A stretch of 64,000 nucleotides of DNA from Chitinophaga ginsengisoli (GTDB taxonomy: Bacteria > Bacteroidota > Bacteroidia > Chitinophagales > Chitinophagaceae): assembly GCF_003014595.1 (NCBI RefSeq), contig NZ_PYGK01000018.1, positions 1 through 64,000 of the forward strand, read 5' to 3'. Position 1 is the stretch's first letter. Each line of letters opens with the position of its first letter. A program made the translations under genes and the position numbers. The notes under the pieces were generated by a model. The model was not told the origin of the DNA, ran no database searches, and saw nothing but the letters and a program-made list of their open reading frames with translations. This document shows positions 8,208 to 17,867 of the stretch, one piece after another.

Positions 8208-9419
8208 TTAGAACGCCTCTCCAAGATTTATATTAAACGTACTGCCGTACTTACTGATGCCATAATCAAACGCAATGTTAGTGCCCGACTTCTTATTGAA
8301 TTTCACTCTCAACCCCGTACCCACAGCAGGATGCAATCCTGTAAACCTGTAATTATCCGGCCTTGTTACCGTATTCGCATTCGCAAATACAACAAACCCA
8401 AGCAACCCGTTCTTCGTTATATCCCTCCTGTATTCTGCCTCCAGGTCTATCAGCCCTTTTCCCCTGAAACGGTTCTGATCCATGCCCCTGCCGCTGCGCG
8501 TATTCGGGTCCCATCCAATGCTCGGCAGGTCCAGGTAAGGTGTCTTGCCGCTCAGCGTTGTCCAATAAAATCCCCAGAAAGCCAGTACATTCTGCTGCCT
8601 TTCATCACCGAAGTGAATGTATTTCCTGTAATCCACGTACAGAGACTCCCAGTTGTCATTACTCCCCAGGAACGTAGGATTGATCCTGAAAGCCGCATTA
8701 AAATAATGCCCTTCCTGCGGATTGATGGAGTTCTGCCTGGAATCTTTCAGGAGGTTGAGAGAGATCCCTGAAGATACCGTCTGTCCCTTATCTGTTCCAT
8801 ACTTATAACTCACGAACTTCGACAGCGCCAGACTATCATTGTCCCGGATGCCGATATTGGAATGCCAGTCCATATGATATCCCACCCCCACCAGCCATTG
8901 CGGTCTTACCTTACGGTAAAAGGTCTCGTAAAACCGGAAGTAATTATTCCCCAGCAGCTGCTTCTGTTCCTCGGGTACGCCGTCGCCCATTCCCCAGGTA
9001 TACTGCGGATTGATGATAAAGCGCATATCCCCCACCATGTTGTACATATTACCCTCCAGCCATATATTGGACCGCAGCGCAGAGGAAAAGCGTCCCCTGA
9101 AGGAAAAAGACGGGGTAAACGATACGTTCGACAGGTTCGTTGTCCTTCGTGGCCCCATATAAAAGGCCGCATTCGTAGAAGTGATCAATGCTACACCACC
9201 TCCCGGTATAGACGATGGCGCCGGCAGCAATGAATAATAGATCCTCCGCCTGCCCACTTTCTTCGGTGGTTTCGGTTTGTAATGGATGGCCCCCTTTAAC
9301 AGGTCTATTACGTCCCTGCGCGGTACAGTATCCTCATCCGGGTCATCGTCCCTGCGTTGCGCTATCAGACAGCAGGGAAGGGCTAAAAACAATAATATGA
9401 TCAGGGTAATTTTATTCAT
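8208..9419 (-). CDS. BamA/TamA-type outer-membrane beta-barrel (surface-antigen) protein
   Basis: 403 aa from ATG 9419, which starts a clean signal peptide (MNKITLIILLFLALPCCLIAQ). A short proline/basic linker follows, then alternating amphipathic strands rich in Tyr/Phe/Gly to the C-terminus, as in the Omp85 surface-antigen barrel. Conserved-looking barrel patches include RFRGKGLIDLEAEYR and VGTGLRVKFNKKSGTNIAFDYG near the end. No POTRA domains are present, so it is a barrel-only member of unknown substrate, common in Bacteroidota. Confidence 0.8.
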   Translation of the reverse strand: MNKITLIILLFLALPCCLIAQRRDDDPDEDTVPRRDVIDLLKGAIHYKPKPPKKVGRRRIYYSLLPAPSSIPGGGVALITSTNAAFYMGPRRTTNLSNVSFTPSFSFRGRFSSALRSNIWLEGNMYNMVGDMRFIINPQYTWGMGDGVPEEQKQLLGNNYFRFYETFYRKVRPQWLVGVGYHMDWHSNIGIRDNDSLALSKFVSYKYGTDKGQTVSSGISLNLLKDSRQNSINPQEGHYFNAAFRINPTFLGSNDNWESLYVDYRKYIHFGDERQQNVLAFWGFYWTTLSGKTPYLDLPSIGWDPNTRSGRGMDQNRFRGKGLIDLEAEYRRDITKNGLLGFVVFANANTVTRPDNYRFTGLHPAVGTGLRVKFNKKSGTNIAFDYGISKYGSTFNINLGEAF

Positions 9420-9603
9420 CAGCGTCAATAGCCTGGTTCTAACACGACTACTTAGTATAGTCTAATATTATGCCAGCAAACCCGCCGACTGTGTTGGCAC
9501 GGCTGCCTTAAACCGGCATCACCACATTTATACGCACAAACTATACACATCTCCTCATAAACCCGATCTTTTGCGTATCTTAATACCTTCATAATCAATC
9601 ACA

Positions 9604-10464
9604 ATGAGTAAACAAACCGGTATCATCCTGTTAAGTGGCAAATGGAAAGACAGAGTAGGCTATTACAGGAGAAATAAAAAAGGAAAGAAGGAATGGTGGT
9701 GGCGCCGGGCTCCAGAAAATGTACAGCGGACTGCTGCTACAAAAAGAGCAGCCACCGACTTTGGCACTGCCAGCAAATGCAGTCGCATGGTTCGCCATGC
9801 CCTGCGCCCATGGTTGCAATACTATGGTTACCACTTTGATCACAACCGGCTTAACAAAGCTTTTATCAACGTCATAAAAGCAGATAAAGATCATAACACC
9901 GGCTTCAAAGTTCCGACGCATCACCACATGCAATCCCTCTGCGGATTTAACTTCAACAGCAGCAAAATAATACACGAATACTTAACCGGCGCTCCGATTA
10001 TTACCAGTGATCAGGACAACACGACGGCCATTCTGCTGCCCGGTATTCATCTCCGCAATACTACAACCAACAAGGGCGTTACACATGTTACCGTAAAAGC
10101 GATTGCATTGCCATTCGATTACAGACAAAACACTGTTACCCCTCTTGTCAGTGAAACTATTACTATCAAACGCAGCGACATACATCAGGCTATCACATTA
10201 ACGCTGCCTGCCAGCAAAGAACAAACACTCATCCTCCTCGAAATACAATGTGGCTATGAAATAAACAACAGCATAGAAATCTCTGCGGATAAACAAACTG
10301 CGGCGATCGACATCATTGCCGTACTGCCTGCAGTAAAACCTGAAAAGATCGGCAAAATATACAGGAATAGAACACCTCAGTTATACATCGTTCCTACCTG
10401 CTGCCAACCAGTAAGCAACCATCAACGCAGACAAATTACTTCGCTATATCCGCTGAAGGAATAA
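9604..10464 (+). CDS. Unknown protein with basic N-terminus (DUF6266-like layout)
   Basis: 286 aa. The first ~70 residues are Lys/Arg/Trp-rich (KDRVGYYRRNKKGKKEWWWR, then SKCSRMVRHALRPWL). That layout resembles a Bacteroidota group whose N-terminus reads G-x-G...GK...R..P...; the assignment is from memory and weak. The remainder looks beta-rich (two halves with repeated Thr/Ile/Val strands, TVKAIALPFDY, ITLTLPASKEQTLILLEIQ). No signal peptide and no catalytic motif. It shares the N-terminal layout with the 179-aa protein at 50493-51032. Function unknown. Confidence 0.7.
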   Translation: MSKQTGIILLSGKWKDRVGYYRRNKKGKKEWWWRRAPENVQRTAATKRAATDFGTASKCSRMVRHALRPWLQYYGYHFDHNRLNKAFINVIKADKDHNTGFKVPTHHHMQSLCGFNFNSSKIIHEYLTGAPIITSDQDNTTAILLPGIHLRNTTTNKGVTHVTVKAIALPFDYRQNTVTPLVSETITIKRSDIHQAITLTLPASKEQTLILLEIQCGYEINNSIEISADKQTAAIDIIAVLPAVKPEKIGKIYRNRTPQLYIVPTCCQPVSNHQRRQITSLYPLKE

Positions 10465-10796
10465 CAACACCACCATCTCACAAATGAATAAATAGCGACT
10501 CTTTTATCTGACGGATTAACGCCGCTTAAATCCTCATGTCCACCAACAAACATTTTGACGTTTTCACATCGTTTTCGAACATACAACACGCCGGCGAATC
10601 CCAAACACCAACATCAATACACTGAAAAACCAGACTATTTCCCCAATAATTATTTTTTAGCACTATACACAAGAGGGGATGATGATACTTTTCTGTAAGT
10701 CCACCTCAGATCCACTATAGCTTCACTGTTACTTCGGGGTAAAGCCGTCTGTGTTCCCCGCCAGCTACCTTATAGGGAAGGATTATACCAGTGGGA

Positions 10797-10827
10797 TTGC
10801 ATGTACAAGTCCCCGGCATTATCTTTG
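10797..10827 (+). promoter_or_regulatory. Bacteroidota-type promoter (-33 TTG, -7 TATCTTTG)
   Basis: TTG at 10797-10799 and TATCTTTG at 10820-10827 are separated by 20 bp and match the TTTG-N19-21-TAnnTTTG consensus. Transcription would start near 10834, about 30 bp before the start of the large secreted-protein gene. The rest of the 398-bp gap (10465-10796) shows nothing else that I can support. Confidence 0.6.
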
Positions 10828-10862
10828 CCTTACACTACCCATAATGCTAATCCATGCCAGCC

Positions 10863-13800
10863 ATGTCAAAGAAACACCTGCTGTTTATTACACTACTACT
10901 TTTATCAGTAACATACACCGCCTTCGCACAACAATCACCTGCCGCCATCCCGATTCAATTCACTTTAAAACAAGCCGCCTACGTTACCCTTGTTGTTGAA
11001 AACAGTGAGGGAACAAGGGTCCGAAACCTGGTTTCCGAAACCTGGTTCCCTGCCGGTAAGAACACCGTACAATGGGACGGCCTTGATGATCTGGGAAGGG
11101 ATGCTGATGCGGCAAGACATGGCGTGTATAACGTTCCGGGTAAGATGGTCACGCCGGGGCAATATAAGGTCCGCGGACTGGTAAGAGGCGCCATCAATGC
11201 GCACTACGAGCTAGCCACTTATTCAACGGGGACGCCTCCCTGGAGAACAGAAGATCATACCGGCGCCTGGCTGGCCAACCATACACCACCACAAGCAGCT
11301 TTATTCGTCCCTGCCACCGCTTCCCCTACCGGACAAGCCGCCATACTCTTAGGTTGTTACATCACCGAAGGCCCCGATGGCATGGCCTGGGTAGACATGA
11401 ACGGCCGCAAACGGGGAGGTCGTACCTGGGTAGGCGGCGTCTGGACAGCAGCCCCTTTCATGGCCATGGACAACGGTCCTAAAGCCATTCCCGGCACGGA
11501 TCTCTACGTAGCATCCGCCTGGGAAACCAACAAACAATCCGGCATCGCAGAACTCCGGCTCAACGCTTTAAGCGCCAATAAAAAGAACGACTACGACGTT
11601 AAACAGGTCCTCAAATATTCCCTGGGCGCCATCGCATTGGACGATGTACCCGATGCTATCTCCGGCATGGCAGTCAACAACGGTATTCTCCTGATCAGCC
11701 TCCGTAATAAGAACCGCATTTTAATGATCGATGTGAACCGGGGCAAAGTGACCGACAGCATACAGATCTCCGCGCCTGCCGGTATGTACTACGACGCAGC
11801 AGGGCGTTTGTTATTGCTTTCAGGGGATGATTTGTTGCGTTACACAGGGCCCATCCAAAGCACCAGGCCCGAGAAATTAATTGACAATGGCCTGGAAGCC
11901 CCCTACGCACTCACACTTGATAAAACAGGTAACATCTACGTCAGTGATCGTGGCAAAAGCCACACCGTCAAGATATTCTCGCCTTCCGGCAAATACCTCC
12001 GGCAGATCGGTACGCCCGGCGCTCCTGCTGCCGGCCCTTATAATCCGCAGCACATGAACAATCCTGCAGGCATCACTATCGACGCCCAGCAACAGCTATG
12101 GGTAACAGAAGCCGATTACCTGCCGAAAAGAGTCAGCGTATGGTCGCTGGATGGTAAACTGCTGCACGCCTATTATGGCCCTCCGAAATACGGTGGCGGC
12201 GGTACCCTCGATCCGCAGGACAAGTCCCGCTTCTACTACTCCGAAGAAACCCATGGCGCCATGGAATTCTCCCTGAACTGGCAGACAGGTACTTCCACCC
12301 TGAAGCAGGTCTACTATCGTCCCGACGCTGACGACCTGCCACTGGCATCCCGTAATGCAGCACCGGAAACACCACTCTATTACAACGGACAACAATACTT
12401 CACCAACTGCTACAATAACAATCCTACCAGCGGCGCCGCTACTGCCTTCCTCTTCATCAGAAGGGAGGGTATAGTATACCCGGTAGCCGCTATGGGACAA
12501 GCATCGCAATGGGATCTCCTGAAAGGAGACGCCTTCAGATCCTCCTGGCCCCAGGGTGTCAACCTCAATGCCTCCGGAGGTTCCAGCCAGGCCTTCTTCA
12601 TGTGGCAGGACCAGAACGGTGATGGCCACGTACAACCCGGCGAAGTAAAGTACCAGCAAGGTACCACAGGTGGTGTGACCATCATGCCCGACCTCTCTTT
12701 CTGCATCGCGAGGATCAACGACAAAGCTCTCCGCTTCGCCGTTACCGGCACTACCAAACAGGGCGTGCCCCTCTACGATATCACCAAAGGAAAAATACTC
12801 GCAGAAGGAGTACAATCGCCTGCTTCTTCCGGCGGCGATCAGCTGCTCGAAGGCCCCGATGGCTGGAGCGTACTCACGCTGGGCACGAAACCATTCTCTC
12901 CGCTCTCCGTCAGCGGCACAAAGAACGGTACACCCGTATGGAGTTATCCCAACCTCTGGCCCGGATTGCATGCCTCTCACAATGCACCTGTCGCCGACCT
13001 CGCCGGACAACTCACCGGTACCACCCGCCTGCTGGGTGGTTTCTTCAGTGTGAAAGGCAGCGACATAGGCCCTTTATGGGCTGTCAATGGCAATCACGGT
13101 AACGTCTATATCTTTACTGCGGATGGTCTGTTCGTTGCCTCCCTCTTCCAGAATATGAGAAGTGGCCGGATCTGGCGCATGCCCTCTGCACAAAGGAACA
13201 TGCCGCTGGACAGCATCACCCTGGGTGAAGAAAACTTCTGGCCCAGCATCACTGCCACACAAGACGGTAAGGTGTACCTCGTAGACGGCGCGCGCAGTGC
13301 CATCGTAAGACTGGACGGCATGGACAACATCAGCCGACTGCCTGACATGACCATCAACGTCAATCAATCTTCTCTCAACAGAAGTCTTTCCGCGATAGCA
13401 GCTACACAGGCCGCCCGTCAACTGGCTACTGGTCCGAAAACACTGCAGGTCAACATCCTTTCTCAAAAGCCTGTCATAGACGGTAAACTGGACGACTGGT
13501 CATCCGCCGCCTGGGCCGATATCGATAAGAGAGGCGTAAAAGGATACTTCAATTCCAGCGCACAACCATATGATGTTAGCGGCGCCCTCATGGTTTCCGG
13601 TGGAAGATTATACGCCGCCTTCCGTACCGGCAATCCTCACCTGGCAGACAACTCCGGCGAAATGCCGCAGGCGCCTTTCAAAACCGGTGGCGCACTTGAC
13701 ATCATGATCGGCAGCGCCAACACCAAAGCGGATCCCGATCGTCGCGTACCTGTAGCCGGCGACTGCCGCCTGCTTATCAGCGTTATCAACGGTAAACCAC

Positions 13801-14153
13801 AGGCACTGCTCTACCGCGCCGTAGTACCGGGTACCCACACAGAAGATAAAGTACCGTTCTCCTCTCCCTCCCGGACCATCACCTTCGACAGGGTCGACAA
13901 CATCACCGGGCAGCTTCAATTTGCCACCTCCGAGGGCAATTACGAGCTTTCTGTCCCGCTGTCGGCATTGGGCATCCAACCTACCGACGGACTTAAAATA
14001 AAGGGCGATATAGGCATTTTACGGGGTGATAAGGGCGAGACCACCTCCCGCCTCTATTGGAGCAACAAGGCTACGGGCATCACTGCCGATGTCCCTTCCG
14101 AAGCCATGTTATCTCCGGATCTCTGGGGTACATTCCAGTTCCAGCGGAAGTAA
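10863..14153 (+). CDS. Large secreted beta-propeller-like protein with C-terminal CBM9-like domain
   Basis: 1,096 aa from ATG 10863 (MSKKHLLFITLLLLSV, signal peptide ending near AFAQ); ATG 10854 is an in-frame alternative adding three residues. After the signal comes a FlgD-like Ig strand pattern (FTLKQAAYVTLVVENSEG...NTVQWDGLDDLGR). A long NHL/propeller-like region follows (repeats such as ALTLDKTGNIYVSDRGKSHTVKIFSPSGKYLRQIG, and GITIDAQQQLWVTEADYLPKRVSVWSLDGKLLH). The last ~210 residues begin VIDGKLDDWSSAAWADI and resemble CBM9/DOMON-like sugar- or haem-binding modules. No glycosidase residues identified. The role is probably extracellular carbohydrate binding. Confidence 0.8.
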   Translation: MSKKHLLFITLLLLSVTYTAFAQQSPAAIPIQFTLKQAAYVTLVVENSEGTRVRNLVSETWFPAGKNTVQWDGLDDLGRDADAARHGVYNVPGKMVTPGQYKVRGLVRGAINAHYELATYSTGTPPWRTEDHTGAWLANHTPPQAALFVPATASPTGQAAILLGCYITEGPDGMAWVDMNGRKRGGRTWVGGVWTAAPFMAMDNGPKAIPGTDLYVASAWETNKQSGIAELRLNALSANKKNDYDVKQVLKYSLGAIALDDVPDAISGMAVNNGILLISLRNKNRILMIDVNRGKVTDSIQISAPAGMYYDAAGRLLLLSGDDLLRYTGPIQSTRPEKLIDNGLEAPYALTLDKTGNIYVSDRGKSHTVKIFSPSGKYLRQIGTPGAPAAGPYNPQHMNNPAGITIDAQQQLWVTEADYLPKRVSVWSLDGKLLHAYYGPPKYGGGGTLDPQDKSRFYYSEETHGAMEFSLNWQTGTSTLKQVYYRPDADDLPLASRNAAPETPLYYNGQQYFTNCYNNNPTSGAATAFLFIRREGIVYPVAAMGQASQWDLLKGDAFRSSWPQGVNLNASGGSSQAFFMWQDQNGDGHVQPGEVKYQQGTTGGVTIMPDLSFCIARINDKALRFAVTGTTKQGVPLYDITKGKILAEGVQSPASSGGDQLLEGPDGWSVLTLGTKPFSPLSVSGTKNGTPVWSYPNLWPGLHASHNAPVADLAGQLTGTTRLLGGFFSVKGSDIGPLWAVNGNHGNVYIFTADGLFVASLFQNMRSGRIWRMPSAQRNMPLDSITLGEENFWPSITATQDGKVYLVDGARSAIVRLDGMDNISRLPDMTINVNQSSLNRSLSAIAATQAARQLATGPKTLQVNILSQKPVIDGKLDDWSSAAWADIDKRGVKGYFNSSAQPYDVSGALMVSGGRLYAAFRTGNPHLADNSGEMPQAPFKTGGALDIMIGSANTKADPDRRVPVAGDCRLLISVINGKPQALLYRAVVPGTHTEDKVPFSSPSRTITFDRVDNITGQLQFATSEGNYELSVPLSALGIQPTDGLKIKGDIGILRGDKGETTSRLYWSNKATGITADVPSEAMLSPDLWGTFQFQRK

Positions 14154-14233
14154 GGATGATTACATCCCCTGCCAGGCTATATCATCTTCGGATTTCCGGG
14201 ATACCTTCCGGTTCCGTAAAAAGTAAGGATGAT
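14111..14233 (+). repeat. Degenerate tandem duplication of the gene 3' end (73-bp period)
   Basis: Bases 14111-14160, which contain the last codons and stop of the preceding gene, are repeated at 14184-14233 with 39 of 50 bases identical, including an unbroken GTAAGGATGAT. The period of 73 is not a multiple of three, so the second copy is out of frame with the gene. Confidence 0.6.
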
Positions 14234-14382
14234 CCGTCTGATAGTAGCACTTAACTGTTCGCTTCCTGACAAAGATGTTCAAATCCGGACAGCCAACAGG
14301 CGCATCAAAGCAGGCAAAAGCGCTATACACAAGGGTTTAACGGAGTGGCAGTATTCTTGTGTCATGGGAAGAAACGATAGGT

Positions 14383-16803
14383 ATGTTAAGCAACCATTTC
14401 AAGATTGCATGGCGGAGTATAGCCAAACAAAAAATGTTTTCAGCCATCAAGATCGGAGGATTTTCCCTCGGTATAGCCGCCTGTTTGCTGATAGCTTTAT
14501 ATATCGGGCAGGAGCTTAGCTATGACCACAACAATCCAAACGCTGACCGCATTTGCAGGGCAATCATAGACTGGGGTAAGCCTAATACTAAAAATAGTTA
14601 CTTTCCCGCTCCCTTCGCCGACGCACTAAGAAAAGACCTCCCTGAAGTAGAAAAAGCAGGTCGCTTCTTAGATGAAGAACTTTTCGGAGCAGGCCACGGC
14701 CAGGTAAGGACCTCAGACAAACAGGAGAACACTTATGAAGAGGGCGTCCTGTTTGCTGACCAGGACCTGCTGGATATATTGCAGATCCCTTTTGTCTATG
14801 GCGACCCTGCCCATGCCCTGAGCGAGCCTAATACCATCGTGATCACAAAACGTAAAGCCGACAAATACTTTCCTCATCAAAATCCCATCGGTAAAACGCT
14901 CATCATCAATGACGATGTCAGCAAACCTTACCAGATAGGCGGTGTGGTACAAGACCTTCCTGCCACCTCTCATCTGCAGTTCGATTTCCTGCGTACCCTG
15001 AAAGGCATCGAGCTCTGGCCCGGCGAACAAACATACTGGCTGGCCAACAACTATCAAACCTATGTATTGCTGCGTCCCGGAACTGATATGGCAAAATTCC
15101 AGTCAAAGGTGTCTGCGTTAAAGGACAAATACCTTCTTGCAAGCGCAGAGAAAAGCGGAGATAAAGCGATTATCGATATCGTAAAGAAAGTCAGCCTCTC
15201 TGTACAACCACTAAAAGATATTCATCTGAGATCTGATGGAATAAACGACGGTTTAGGCCATGGCGACATAAGACTGGTATGGCTTTTCGGCGCTATTGCC
15301 AGCTTTATACTCATCATAGCAGGTATCAATTTCATCAACCTGTCCACTGCCAGATCAGCCAACAGGGCGAAAGAAGTGGGCCTCAGAAAAGCAGTAGGTT
15401 CTGATCGCGTCAGCCTGATCAGGCAGTTCCTCAGTGAATCTCTTTTATTTAGCTTCCTTTCCCTCGTACTGGGACTGGCACTGGCCTGGATCCTCCTGCC
15501 TTATTTCAATACGCTGTCAGGAAAATCCCTGAGCATTCCCTGGGCCACCTGGTGGTTCGTTCCAACACTGCTCTTATCTGCAACAGTGATCGGTATACTG
15601 GCAGGCCTGTACCCCTCCTTTTATCTGTCTTCCTTTCAGCCCATCCATGCACTCAAAGGAAAGATCAGCCAGGGACACAAACCTACCCGTATGAGAAGCG
15701 CACTGGTGGTATTCCAGTTCACCACATCCGTTGCACTGATCATCGGGACCTTCATCATCTACCGTCAGATGAGATACATCCTCGACAAAAAAGTCGGCTT
15801 CGATAAAGAACACGTCGTCCTCATCCAGGGTACGAATACACTAGGTAACAGAATACCCGCCTTTAAAAATGCGTTACTGCAAGTCTCAGGCGTAAAAAGC
15901 GCTTCTGTCAGCGACTACCTCCCTGTCAGCGGCACGAAACGGAACGACAACTTATTTTCAATTGAAGGCCGATCCCAGATAGACGGCCGCGTCTCCGGGC
16001 AGCTATGGGCGGTAGATCATGACTATGTCAAAACACTCAGCATGAACATCGTGCAGGGAAGAGACTTTTCCATCGACATGCGCACCGACTCACAGGCCGT
16101 CATCATCAACCAGACAATGGCTAAGCAACTCAACCTGAAGGATCCTATCGGCAAGCGTATCACCAACAACGGCGCCACCTGGACTGTTATCGGCGTAGTG
16201 GAGGACTTCCATTTTGAATCCCTCCGTCAAACCATCAGACCACTCTGCCTCATCATAGACAATAGCCCCTCTATCATATCAGTCAAAGCAAGTACTGCCA
16301 ACATGCACGATCTGATCGGATCGATCACGACAGTATGGAAAGACTTTGCGCCTCATCAACCAATCCGCTACACCTTCCTCGATCAACGTTTTGCCCGTAT
16401 GTACACCGACGTACAACGAACTGGCCAGATCTTCACCAGCTTCGCCGTACTCGCCATCATCGTGGCCTGCCTCGGACTGTTGGGACTCTCCGCTTTCATG
16501 GCAGAACAGCGCACCAAGGAAATAGGTGTCCGAAAAGTATTGGGCGCCAGCATCAGCAACCTGCTGATACTCCTCTCAAAAGACTTCCTCAAACTGGTAA
16601 TACTCGCTATCATCATCGCCACTCCCCTCGCCTGGTATGCCATGGACCGCTGGCTGGAGAACTTTGCTTTCCACATCGACATCGAATGGTGGGTCTTCAT
16701 CCTCGCCGGCTTCATAGCAGTAGTCATCGCACTACTAACCGTCTCTTATCAGTCATTAAGAGCTGCATTAGTGAACCCGGTACAGTCGTTGAAATCGGAA
16801 TAG
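14383..16803 (+). CDS. FtsX/MacB-type ABC transporter permease
   Basis: 806 aa from ATG 14383 (MLSNHFKIAWRSIAKQKMFS), the usual N-terminus of this group; the reading from 14359 adds eight atypical residues. One N-terminal membrane helix (LGIAACLLIALYI), a MacB-like periplasmic domain, three helices with FINLSTARSANRAKEVGLRKAVGS (FtsX signature), a second periplasmic domain and a second FtsX unit (FMAEQRTKEIGVRKVLGAS). Such tandem permeases work with a MacB/LolD-like ATPase, but none is encoded nearby. The substrate is unknown; peptide or lipoprotein export is usual. Confidence 0.92.
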   Translation: MLSNHFKIAWRSIAKQKMFSAIKIGGFSLGIAACLLIALYIGQELSYDHNNPNADRICRAIIDWGKPNTKNSYFPAPFADALRKDLPEVEKAGRFLDEELFGAGHGQVRTSDKQENTYEEGVLFADQDLLDILQIPFVYGDPAHALSEPNTIVITKRKADKYFPHQNPIGKTLIINDDVSKPYQIGGVVQDLPATSHLQFDFLRTLKGIELWPGEQTYWLANNYQTYVLLRPGTDMAKFQSKVSALKDKYLLASAEKSGDKAIIDIVKKVSLSVQPLKDIHLRSDGINDGLGHGDIRLVWLFGAIASFILIIAGINFINLSTARSANRAKEVGLRKAVGSDRVSLIRQFLSESLLFSFLSLVLGLALAWILLPYFNTLSGKSLSIPWATWWFVPTLLLSATVIGILAGLYPSFYLSSFQPIHALKGKISQGHKPTRMRSALVVFQFTTSVALIIGTFIIYRQMRYILDKKVGFDKEHVVLIQGTNTLGNRIPAFKNALLQVSGVKSASVSDYLPVSGTKRNDNLFSIEGRSQIDGRVSGQLWAVDHDYVKTLSMNIVQGRDFSIDMRTDSQAVIINQTMAKQLNLKDPIGKRITNNGATWTVIGVVEDFHFESLRQTIRPLCLIIDNSPSIISVKASTANMHDLIGSITTVWKDFAPHQPIRYTFLDQRFARMYTDVQRTGQIFTSFAVLAIIVACLGLLGLSAFMAEQRTKEIGVRKVLGASISNLLILLSKDFLKLVILAIIIATPLAWYAMDRWLENFAFHIDIEWWVFILAGFIAVVIALLTVSYQSLRAALVNPVQSLKSE

Positions 16804-16877
16804 TAATGGATAAAGAGAAATGAGCAATAAACGGTGAGCAATGAATGATGAGATAAGTAATAGTCTTTAGCCCAATA

Positions 16878-16924
16878 GGTTAGGCCAATAGATCAACCAC
16901 GCATGTTAATCTATTGGCCTAACC
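16878..16924. terminator. Bidirectional terminator between convergent genes
   Basis: Perfect 16-bp inverted repeat: arm GGTTAGGCCAATAGAT at 16878-16893 and its complement at 16909-16924, loop 15 nt. It lies between the permease ending at 16803 and the lipoprotein gene ending at 16947. T-tracts are weak. Confidence 0.6.
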
Positions 16925-16946
16925 ATTTATACTATTCATCTAACGA

Positions 16947-17414
16947 TTAAAAATTACGTGCAGGACCTTGACCTTGAAAATCAGGATATTGAACTTCAAT
17001 CCAAAGTTCTCCACTTTTTTCATTTAGCGTGAAAAGCCAGGAGTTACCTTCTTTGCAACCGTATAAATATTCTAAATGAGATGTGTCTGAGAGAGGGATC
17101 GTGTCCGCTGGCGGAAACAGGCCGGCCTTGCCCATAAGATTGAAATGAGACATATCGCGACACTGTTGATCAATGGGATGGAAATTGTTCTTTGATAAGA
17201 AGCTCCTTATATCCTTTTGTTGCAACCGGTATTTACCACCGGCTTCCAGCTCTCCCTGGTCAAACTCTGATATAATGGAGATGTTATTGGGAAGGGAAAT
17301 CTTTGTAACCCTCCGGATAAAGGGCAATATGGAATTGCTATCATTTTGACAGCTCATGAAAATGACTAATCCTGTAATGAAAACTAATCTATATTGGAAA
17401 TAAGCTTTCTTCAT
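16947..17414 (-). CDS. Putative lipoprotein of unknown function
   Basis: 155 aa. The signal peptide ends in a lipobox (LVIFMSC at about residues 16-22) followed by QNDSNS, typical of Bacteroidota lipoproteins. The mature part is small and mixed (ISLPNNISIISEFDQGELEAGGKYRL), with a C-terminal aromatic patch (LWIEVQYPDFQGQGPARNF). No family recognised. It stands alone between two permease genes. Confidence 0.65.
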   Translation of the reverse strand: MKKAYFQYRLVFITGLVIFMSCQNDSNSILPFIRRVTKISLPNNISIISEFDQGELEAGGKYRLQQKDIRSFLSKNNFHPIDQQCRDMSHFNLMGKAGLFPPADTIPLSDTSHLEYLYGCKEGNSWLFTLNEKSGELWIEVQYPDFQGQGPARNF

Positions 17415-17581
17415 ATCAATCAGATGCGTAAGCGCCCTAATTCCATAATAACATCCATAATAACATTCAAAATAATATCCAAAGTTTAGAATAGTCCCCC
17501 AGTTATGTCCCTTCCCTCTTTGCTCTTTGCTATTCGCTATCCTATATTCGCTATTCGCTCTTATCTCTTACCTCCTCACTT

Positions 17582-17760
17582 AATTGGACGACAACTACTG
17601 CGGACGGTTTGAGGTGGAGATCACTGGCCTAAGTTGTTTGAAGTTGCTGATGCGCCCCGCCAGGGGTTTAATAGCATTCCCCAGCCCAACCGTCAGAAAA
17701 CGCCCTATAGCAAGGAACTTCAAAGAACTCAGCCAGTGGTCCCACCTCAAACCGGATCGC
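17582..17760 (+). repeat. 179-bp palindromic repeat element (family A), copy 1
   Basis: Copy 2 is at 20691-20869 in the same orientation, with no net indel between the copies. Inside it, arms 17605-17647 and 17710-17754 are imperfect inverted repeats of ~42 bp (start CGGTTTGAGGTGG, end CCACCTCAAACCG), able to form one long hairpin. Short ORFs on both strands read similar peptides because of the symmetry. MITE-like, no transposase. The rest of the gap 17415-17867 is low-complexity CT-rich DNA with CTATTCGCT repeats. Confidence 0.8.
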
Positions 17761-17867
17761 GCAAGTAGAATCCTCCTCCCACTACCACAAAAAAAACAAC
17801 ACAAAAAACAATACAAAAACAAAAGCCGCATCCTAAGACGCGGCCTCACCAAAAAAACAAAAGAATA

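Noticed and set aside
11018..11056. Short direct repeat of GAAACCTGGTTTCC in the large secreted-protein gene
   Set aside because: One 15-bp repeat inside coding sequence; likely chance or local codon repetition, with no functional sign.
12096..13010. 304-aa minus-strand frame inside the 1,096-aa secreted-protein gene
   Set aside because: Antisense to a strongly supported coding frame; Cys/Gly/Val-rich translation typical of shadow frames.
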